Shown here piece by piece: positions 6,981 to 15,900 of a stretch of DNA of 31,871 bases. How positions within the stretch are numbered: the stretch's first letter is position 1; every line of letters starts with the position of its first letter. Source of the stretch: a virus. The DNA is taken from the IMG/VR virus record IMGVR_UViG_3300027508_000031, positions 1 through 31,871 of that record; one strand, written 5' to 3'. The position numbers and the translations under genes were made by a program. Under the pieces are notes generated by a model that saw only the letters and a program-made list of their open reading frames with translations, was not told the DNA's origin and searched no databases.

Positions 6981-9900
6981 TTATTTATCGAGTACTTTCT
7001 GAAGCATTGATCTCAACTCGTCAATTTGTCTTTGCTGTTCTTTAAACGCTTCGATAAATGCACCAGCAAAAGCACCGTAGTTAACTGACTTAATACCGTC
7101 CTCGCCTTCATGCACAACTTCTGGAAAATATTTCTCAACTTCTTGTGCAATAACACCCATATGTCTACGTTCGGTGTCTTCTTTATCGGTTCTTGTAAAT
7201 GTCACACCACGTATGCTTAATATCTTGGTTAGCGGATCTGCAATAACTTCAATGTTATCTTTAACTCTAACGTCAGAGAAAGCACAAACATCACCAGTTG
7301 CAGTAAAGGTTCCATCGCCAGTTAATACTGCGGCTTGTGTAGTTCCGCCGTACCATCTGAAGTATGTAGTAGCACTAGCAGTTGGAACACTGTGCCACAA
7401 TGTACTGCTTCCGATACCTATTGCATAATCCACTGCCGCAGCACCTATAGCTGGATATAATAATAGTTTAGTACCGGCGCTTCTTGTGGTAAATGCAGGT
7501 AAGTCAACACCGTTGACGTTCCAGTCAATTCTGTTACCGCTTGCACCATTTAGATAAAGTTGACTGCTGCCTGCTGTAGCATTATTTGCACCAGATAGTA
7601 TCAATGTTTGTGTACTTGGATTTATACTGAAGTTAGTGTTAACAAGACCGGTTTGTGCACCTGTGGTGTTTGCAACAAACGTAATGTATCTAGTTGCGTT
7701 TGTCGAGTCAGTTGCAATGCTTTGTAGTGTATCAGTGTTTGTGTCAGTGTCACTCCACGGAACGTTTACTACCAAGTTGTCACTGCCGTCAACTTGAACT
7801 GCGTATGTTCTACTTGCTGTTGCACTAACTGCGTTTGATGCAACTGTTTGTGTAGTAGCATTTACGTTTGCATTAAATGTTGTGCCACTTAATGTTAATC
7901 CTGTTCCTGCTGTATAAGTTGTATTTGTGTCAACTACAGTTTCAGTTGCAGTTGTTAATCCAGTTACGTGACCGTATGTATCAAGTGTAACAGATTGGAT
8001 ATATGTTCTGCCAGTATTAGATAACGAATTTTGACCACTTGTATTTGAGTGACTGATTGTTATTCGATCTGCAACTGTATCAGCTACTAGATCAATACCG
8101 TTTGTGCTATCTACTGCTCCTGCTCTAATATATAGCGTATCATTGTTACTGTCTGCAACAACTGTATCAATTGCGGTACCATCAGATTGTTCAAGTGTGA
8201 TGTTTTTAAATATATTCTGCGAGCTGCCGAGATCAGTGTTTGTAATACGAATAGCGTCACTTGTTGCAGCCACGTCGATATTAATACCAGATCCGCTTAC
8301 TAGCGTTAGTGTGTCTCCAGTAGTATCTGCAACAGCACTGCCTGTTTCTGCCCAGGTATATCCGCTGTCGGTATCAGTTACTGTAACAGTACCAAAGTCT
8401 GAACTTTGGCTAGTTAAGTAAGTTGCAGTTGTAACCGCAGTTACGTGACCAAAACCATCAAGAGTGATTGCAGCAATACCTGCACTACCTTGAGCGCCAG
8501 TTAATGTGCTGGTGTCTGCGTGTGCAATTGTAGCTGCTGTACCTTCACCTGCTGTTGCACTGATAGTAAGCCCGCTTGATGTTGTTTCTGCACCAGGTGT
8601 GCCAGCAGCTACAGTTGCAACATAGTTACCAGTGGTGTCAGTCCCGAGCGCAACACTGTCGGCTGCAATTGTTGCTGTCAGTGTAACGGCTGCACTTCCG
8701 TCAATGCTTACGCTACCACTTAAATCGCCACCTAGTGTTATAGTTCTAGCTGTTGCCCACTTGGTTGCTGTTGCTGCGTTACCAGAAACGCTAATTGCAT
8801 AAGTGCCTGTTAGTCTGTCGCTAGGCACTGTACCACTGGTTAGCTGGCTAGCATTAAGAGTTGTTAATCCGCTACCATTACCGTTAAATATACCATTGGA
8901 GTATACGTTTCCGGCAACACCTAAACCTCCGCCGATGATAACAGCACCGGTTGTATGGCTAGATGAAGCAGTTGTGTCGCTAAATGTCTTAGCTCCTGCC
9001 ATAGTCTGAGTACCGCCTAGTCTTGCTCCGTCTACAGTACCACTTGATAGGTTTGAAGCATTTAAGGTTGTTAATCCGCTACCGTTGCCAGTGATTGTAC
9101 CGCCAAGGTGAATGTTTCCAGCAACACCTAGTCCTCCGCCGATGATAACAGCACCGGTTATAGTACTAGATGAAGCAGTAGTATCACTAAATGTCTTAAC
9201 TCCTGCCATAGTTTGGTTTCCGCCTAAGCGAGCACCTGCTACTGTACCACTGGTTAATTCAGTCGCATTAAGAGCAGTTAAGTTTGTACCCACTCCGGAG
9301 AAGCCACTGGTTCCACCAAATGTTAATGTTGTTGTACTAGCTGTTAAAGTAACGCCCGGAATTCGGAAGTTGGTTATACTACCGTTACCTAGTGTAATTT
9401 CGTTGCTGGTTGTACTTGTGCTTGCGTCTGCATTATAACCAATAACAATGTTATTACTGCCTAATGCAATGCTATCGCCAGCATTACTACCGATAGCAAC
9501 GTTTTGTTTACCAGTGGTAATTGCAAGTGCCTGATATCCAACTGCAACGTTGTTTGTAGCTGTATCGCTTACAGTGCCGGTTGTGTTTTGCATCGATTGA
9601 GCACCAACAGCAACGTTGTATCCAGCATTTGCTGCGGCTTGTGCTAGTGCATCATTTCCTATTGCAGTATTATGTGTTGAGCTAGTAACAAGAGCCAATG
9701 CTGTATTACCAAGTGCAACGTTATCTGTGCCTGTAACAACAGCACCCATTGCACCGACACCGACTACTAGATTGTCAGTACCGGTACTTATAGCTTGTCC
9801 ACCTGCTATTGCAAGATTGGTTGCACTATTTCCACCGCCACGACCGACTTTGTGGCTGTTTACAGTTATATCACTGGTAAATGTTTTTCCTGCTTGCGAT

Positions 9901-12900
9901 GTAGGCAAATAGGAATCACTTATAGTACCAGAACTTATATTTGAAGCATTTAGAGTTGTTAGTCCGCTACCATTACCAGTGAATGTACCACCAGAGTGAA
10001 CATTTCCAGCAATACCGACACCGCCGTCAACAACTAATGCACCTGTTGTAGTGCTGCTCGAAGCAGTTGTTGCATCTATGTTTACATCTGGTTTAAGAGC
10101 AATAGCATTGCTACCAGTTGTACTTGTGAAAACAATAAAGTCATTTGATCCGTCTGTGATACTTAACCCGTCTACTAGGTTTGTAGGGAATACAATTTCG
10201 TTTTCGGTAGTTGCACCCTTAAAGTTTACGCTTTCACTTAGATACAAGTCTTTCCATGCAAGTGAACTTGTACCCAAGTCTCGAGCATCATTTGTACTTG
10301 GTTCTAAGTTGCTGTCCATACGTCCTACAAATGTTATAGTGTCGGAAGTGGCATTACCTAGATTGATATCTCCATTTAAATCTGTTTGTCCTGTTACAGT
10401 TAGTGTACCTGCAACAGAAGTATTACCACTTGCTACTACTACACGAAACTTTTCAGATCCGCTGGCGCCGATATCAAAGTTGGTACCATCAAAGCGGAAG
10501 TTTGCATCGTCTTCTACTATGCCACCAGTTCCTGCAATAACAATACGGTTATTGGTCAAGTCACTTATAGTTGCACTGGCTAGGGTTGATTCACCGGTAA
10601 CACCCAATGTTCCTGCAACGGAAGTATTGCCACTTGACGCAGTTACAGTAAATTTATTTGTATTAACTGAAAAATCGCCGCCGATGTCTCCTAGTCCGGA
10701 AACATCTAACGTACCAATGGTTGCTGTTCCGTTGACATTTATGCTTGTAGCTGTTAGATTCCCTTCAAACGCATCTGCAACAACAGTGCCGAGACTAAAC
10801 GATGCATCGGCGACATTGATGTTGCCGGTTATTGCAGGATCGTATTCATCAAAGAACTTAAACTTTTGATCTGTAACATCAAAGAAGAATCCTAGATGAG
10901 TGTATCCTACACCTGATGTCCCTGTGTTTCTGTTTCCTGTAACACCAACATCAACGTTTACCGGCGAAGCACTACCTGACCAGATATCGTTTAGTGTGTG
11001 TCCTGTTGTCGATACCCACACAACACTGATACCGTCTGCTAGTGCTACAGGGTCTGTATCTACATCAATGTCAGTTGCTTCTGTTGTAGAAAAGTTATCC
11101 AATGACCATTCAAACGTGTCAACTCCTCCAGTACCGCCGCCGACACTGTCTATTCTTACATAGAATGTTTGTGTTGTTGTACCCTGGTAGTGTCCTACTA
11201 GTGTAGCATCATCTAACCCTGTACCGGTGAATGTTGTTCCATCGTTTCCTATTGTGTCTCCAGAATTTAAATATATAAAACTAGAGTCAACTTCTAAGTT
11301 GTTCAATTTAACACTAGATTGACTACCTAGTACTATTAAGTCTCCTGCAACTGTAACATCAGCATCGAAGTATGCACCTTCGGTGACTCTAAATTTTTCT
11401 ACTGTGTGACTTCTTAGTTCGATGTAAATTGATCCTGTGCTTGCATTACTGGTTAAACAGATACCGATATCAACTGGGAAGTTAGGATAATCGGGTGCAG
11501 TTTGCACTAGTGTTCCTGGAGCATCAAACCCTAAGTGAATCTTTTGTCCAGATGTTAAGTTACTGGTATCGATACCGTCGATATATCCACTAACAATAAC
11601 ATAACCTTCTGCTCCGTTTGCAATATTATGTCCTGCTAATCCTATAACTTCTATTTTGTTAAGATCGCTAGCATCGGCTAATGCAACTGTTGGATAGCGT
11701 CCAAAAACAGCATCTCCTGCAATATAAACACCTGTTACATAAACAGGTTGACCTTTATTGATAGTTGCGCCTGAACTGTTGCGGCAACGAATAAATTCAC
11801 GTTCACCTAATGTAATGTCAAAGTTACTATTATTGCTAAACAATACCAATGACTCAAAATCGCTGTCATAGTATAGTCTGCCTTCTTGGTATGACGGACG
11901 ACTTGAATATGCAGTCGGTGAAAAGTCTATTCGGCCCAGGTTAGCTTCAGTTACGTTAACTGTACCATTGACGTATAAGTTTTCTGCAATACCAACTCCG
12001 CCGTCGACAACTAATGCACCTGATGTATAACCAGTAGATCCTGTGGTTGAATTAAATGTGACATTACCATCAACTGTAAGAGCATCATCTACTTTTACAT
12101 CTCCTGTAAACGTTGCCAGACCACTGGTGTCTATTGTTAGACGTGTAGTTGATGTTTGCTCAATAGCACTGGACGATCCAACTTCACCTGTTTTTACAAC
12201 AAAGTTGCCGCCGGTGGCATTACCTGTTCCTAGTCCGGCTTGTATAGTAAATGCGCCGCCGGCTATGTTTGTTCCTATACCGCTTTCACCTTTGAGTGTT
12301 GCATTTGCAGTACTGCTACTTGCTTCTGCACTACCGAAAATAACATTTCTGTTTCTTATTAACATTGTGTTATCTTTAGTAAGTGTTCCTGCAATAGGCG
12401 ATGACGAACTTACAGTAACGTTTGCATTGGTTTTTATAGTAAAGCTAGTAGCGTTAAATGTTGCGCCTAGTACTGGCCATTGTCCATCTAAGTTAGAAAC
12501 AGTGCTACTAGCTATGTTAATGGTGTCGCCTGCTCTGATGCCTAATGTAAACGGAGTATAGGTAAATGTTAATGTTGTACTTGACGATATTGTTCCAGTT
12601 GTTTCTGCACTCAAATAAACATAATCAGTTGTAACACCGGAAACTGTTGTATTTGCAGGAATACTAGCAGAACCAGTTACTAACATGCCTGCTAGTATTC
12701 CACTAGTACTTGCCATTGGAACTTCTTTGTCACCATTTCCAGTAATACCGTCTGTTGCTGCGGTAAAAGATTCTAAGTTTACTGTTACTGTTGTTGAGGA
12801 GGTTGCATCGTAGTTGTCAATGAAACTTGTTATATTTCTTGTAGCAGTACTCTTACCTATTTTTACAGTTTCGGCAGCAGATCCTAATTCTAGTGTAGTA

Positions 12901-15900
12901 ACATTATCATTGTATACCAAACCAATTCCTGTGCTTGTTGAAGAAAGTCTTGCTGATCCTACGTCTAGCCCTTCTGCTAGATCTAGTGCAGTACTCCATT
13001 CAGGTGTTGTACCATTAGATTTCAAGAAGTTGTTTGCTCTACCAATGTTTAATGTGTTTAGTGTACTTGTAGATTGTGCATATATGATATCACCTTGTGA
13101 ATATGCTGATAGGTTAGTTCCGCCCTTGTTTACAGGAACATTAGAAGTTAAGTTAGAAGGATCCAAGAAATAAGAACTGTCAAGACTGTCTAGTGTTCCT
13201 GCATCTACTACTCCGTCCTTGATAAACACTTGTCCTGACGCACCGGTGTCTACATCAAATTGACTTTGTAAGAATCTAGCAGTACCAAGTGTTGAATATA
13301 GTTCGCCCGGATCGTAATCAACGTTAGCAATACCAATACTTACGTCTCCGTAGTATTCTCCCGATATGTTAGAACCTGTAAGTGTTATAGGGTTATCGGT
13401 TGTATTTGCTTCTATCAAATTCTGCACTACAACTCGATAACTGCTATCTCCGTACAATACAGTATCAGAGTTTGCTGTTCCCGAACCTGCTAATCTAGTA
13501 GGAGATACAATACCTGAAATAATGTTACTTGCATCTATGTTTGTAACTGCTAAACTATTCCAGTTTGCTTTTAATCTACTGCTTGTATTAACAACGCCGT
13601 TTACTTGTACGTTTTGTAGTATTACAATTGCATGGCCAACACCTGTTGATGTAATATTCTTTGCACCTACAACTAACCCGTTAATACTAGCAAGTGCGTC
13701 ACTTCTTAGTTCGTGTAGTGTAAAGCTGTTGGTTGTTACAGATCCAATAAAGAATCTACTGCCGTCGACTATTTCAGTAGAAGCTATATCAGGCAATGCA
13801 GAAACTGAACTTCCATCATTTTCGATGCTGATTTTTATAGCGTCTCCTGTTGCAAATCCGTGATTAACTACAGTAATACTATTGTCAGCAATGTTAACTA
13901 CATATCTAGTTAAGTTGTGATTGTTGTTTGCTGGAGTACTTAAAAATTCTATTTTATTAACTAAACTAAAATCTTCATACAGCTCAATTGTATTAGCAGT
14001 AATACTTTTTGCATAATAAACTTCGCCATTTATCATGCCTCCTATAGCAACGTTTCCTAGAGTATTATATGATACTGGATCGCCGTTTGAATATCCATGG
14101 TTTGTTATAGTAATTCTATAATTTACATAATCAACGTTACCGCCAGCGCCTACATCTCCGGCTAAGAAATTTTGACTAATTGAATCTTCTAAATCGATGA
14201 TTTGCTTTGTAAGAGGAGCATCGTTGTCTTCGACAAAATCTACAGATGACGTACTTGCAACAAAAAGCTCTCCACCTATGATGTTAACATAAGCACGCTT
14301 TTCTATTGCAGTGATTTCAATTTCAAAATCGTGTCCAAGACCTACGCCGTCAAAGTTCGGATTGACTGAAAGCAGATCACCAACAGCATATCCTGTGCCA
14401 CCTCTTCGAATGTCAACATCTACGATACAGGCATCAGTAACTGTTAAGTCAGCAAGTGCACCGGTTCCTACTCCGGTTACAGAAGTCAACGGAATCATTT
14501 CCCAAACATATGTACCTGTTGCAGGAGCATAGTCGAATCCTGGTGTAAAGTTTGTATTGTCGACGTTTGTACACACACCGTATCTTGTTTCTGTAACAGC
14601 ACCTTGTGCATTTCCGTCGGCACTGGTTACAAGAGTATAAGCATATCCTGTGACTGCTTTAATTGATTCATTTGCTCCAGTGTTTGCAATGGTAAATGTA
14701 GTGTTTGTAGGTATTGACAGCACTATACCGTTTTCATCGTATAGGTGGTCGCTAGCATCTACTCTAACACTATTGCCAACTCTTAGATTATGATTTGTCA
14801 AAGTTGTGATTGTTGCAACGTTGCTGGATCTTGAAACAAAGGTAATCGCTGCACTGGTAAAATTATAATCGTCGTCATTTGACAATATCAAATACTGGCT
14901 ACTATTAGAACTTTTTAAGAAGAAGTTATCTATAATTGCACTGCTAGTACCTTTGCTTGACGGTTTTATACCAGAATCAACGTTGTTAACATACAAGTTA
15001 GGAGCCGATACTCCTGTATCCCACGGGTCGCCGGTGCTGTCGTCAGTTGAATCCCATTCGCCCTCGACAGAAGCAACAAGTAAGTTTAGTGATGCACCGT
15101 AATTGCCCTTTGCATATCCTACGGCACCAGCAATACCGGGTTGACTGATTTCGTCGCCGTCGTTTACTGTTATACCAGATGGCAATGTAAGTTCTACCTG
15201 TTCGTATTCTTCAGTTGCAATGTCCCCAGCTTTTAAGTCTACTGCTGGAATTTCGTCAACTTGTAATAGTCTAGATAGATATCCTTGTGTTGTTGTACTA
15301 GTAAACTGTCTTGTTGCTGGAATCAATTCAGGATTTAATTGACCGTTAGTATTAAGTTGTACAATTGCACCAGGAACAGCAGCCGTTGATACTGCCTTGT
15401 CAATAAATCCACCTAGTCTGTTTGATAAGAAACTTCTAATAGCCAACTGTGTCGACAAGCGTGAATTGCTAGAACCGCCTAGTTCGTCGTCACCTAAGTT
15501 AACATTTGTTGAAATTTCTTCAATTGCAATATCTGATAATGTTAGTCGTAGTGCATCGAGCTCGTCAACTTGTACTTTATTTCTAAATGTGATATTACCG
15601 GTTCTGTTGTATGCTGTAATAAAAGTGCCAACTTTAAAGTCGCCAAGTTCGTTTGTACCCGATGTATAAACACGACCAGGTAGTTCTTCATATTGTTCGT
15701 ATTCTTCTCTAGTTCTTCCGCCGTTTTGTGGTAAAGCGTTATAGTCTACACCAGATCCTGAATATTCCCATGTGTGTGACGAACTGTTAACAATACTAGG
15801 TCTGTGGAACCAACACTGCTTTTCTGGTAAGTTTGCTAGATTTGTTAAGGATGTCCCAACAACAGTACTTTGTATTGTAAATGTTGCAGTACCGAGACCT

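Noticed and set aside
10051-10869. Long + strand open frame (272 residues) opposite the giant fibre gene
   Set aside because: It is rich in Val/Pro/Leu/Ser runs that mirror the Thr/Ala/Asn-rich codons of the fibre on the other strand, has no ribosome site and no family motifs. The other + strand frames over 6981-27888 are rejected for the same reason.
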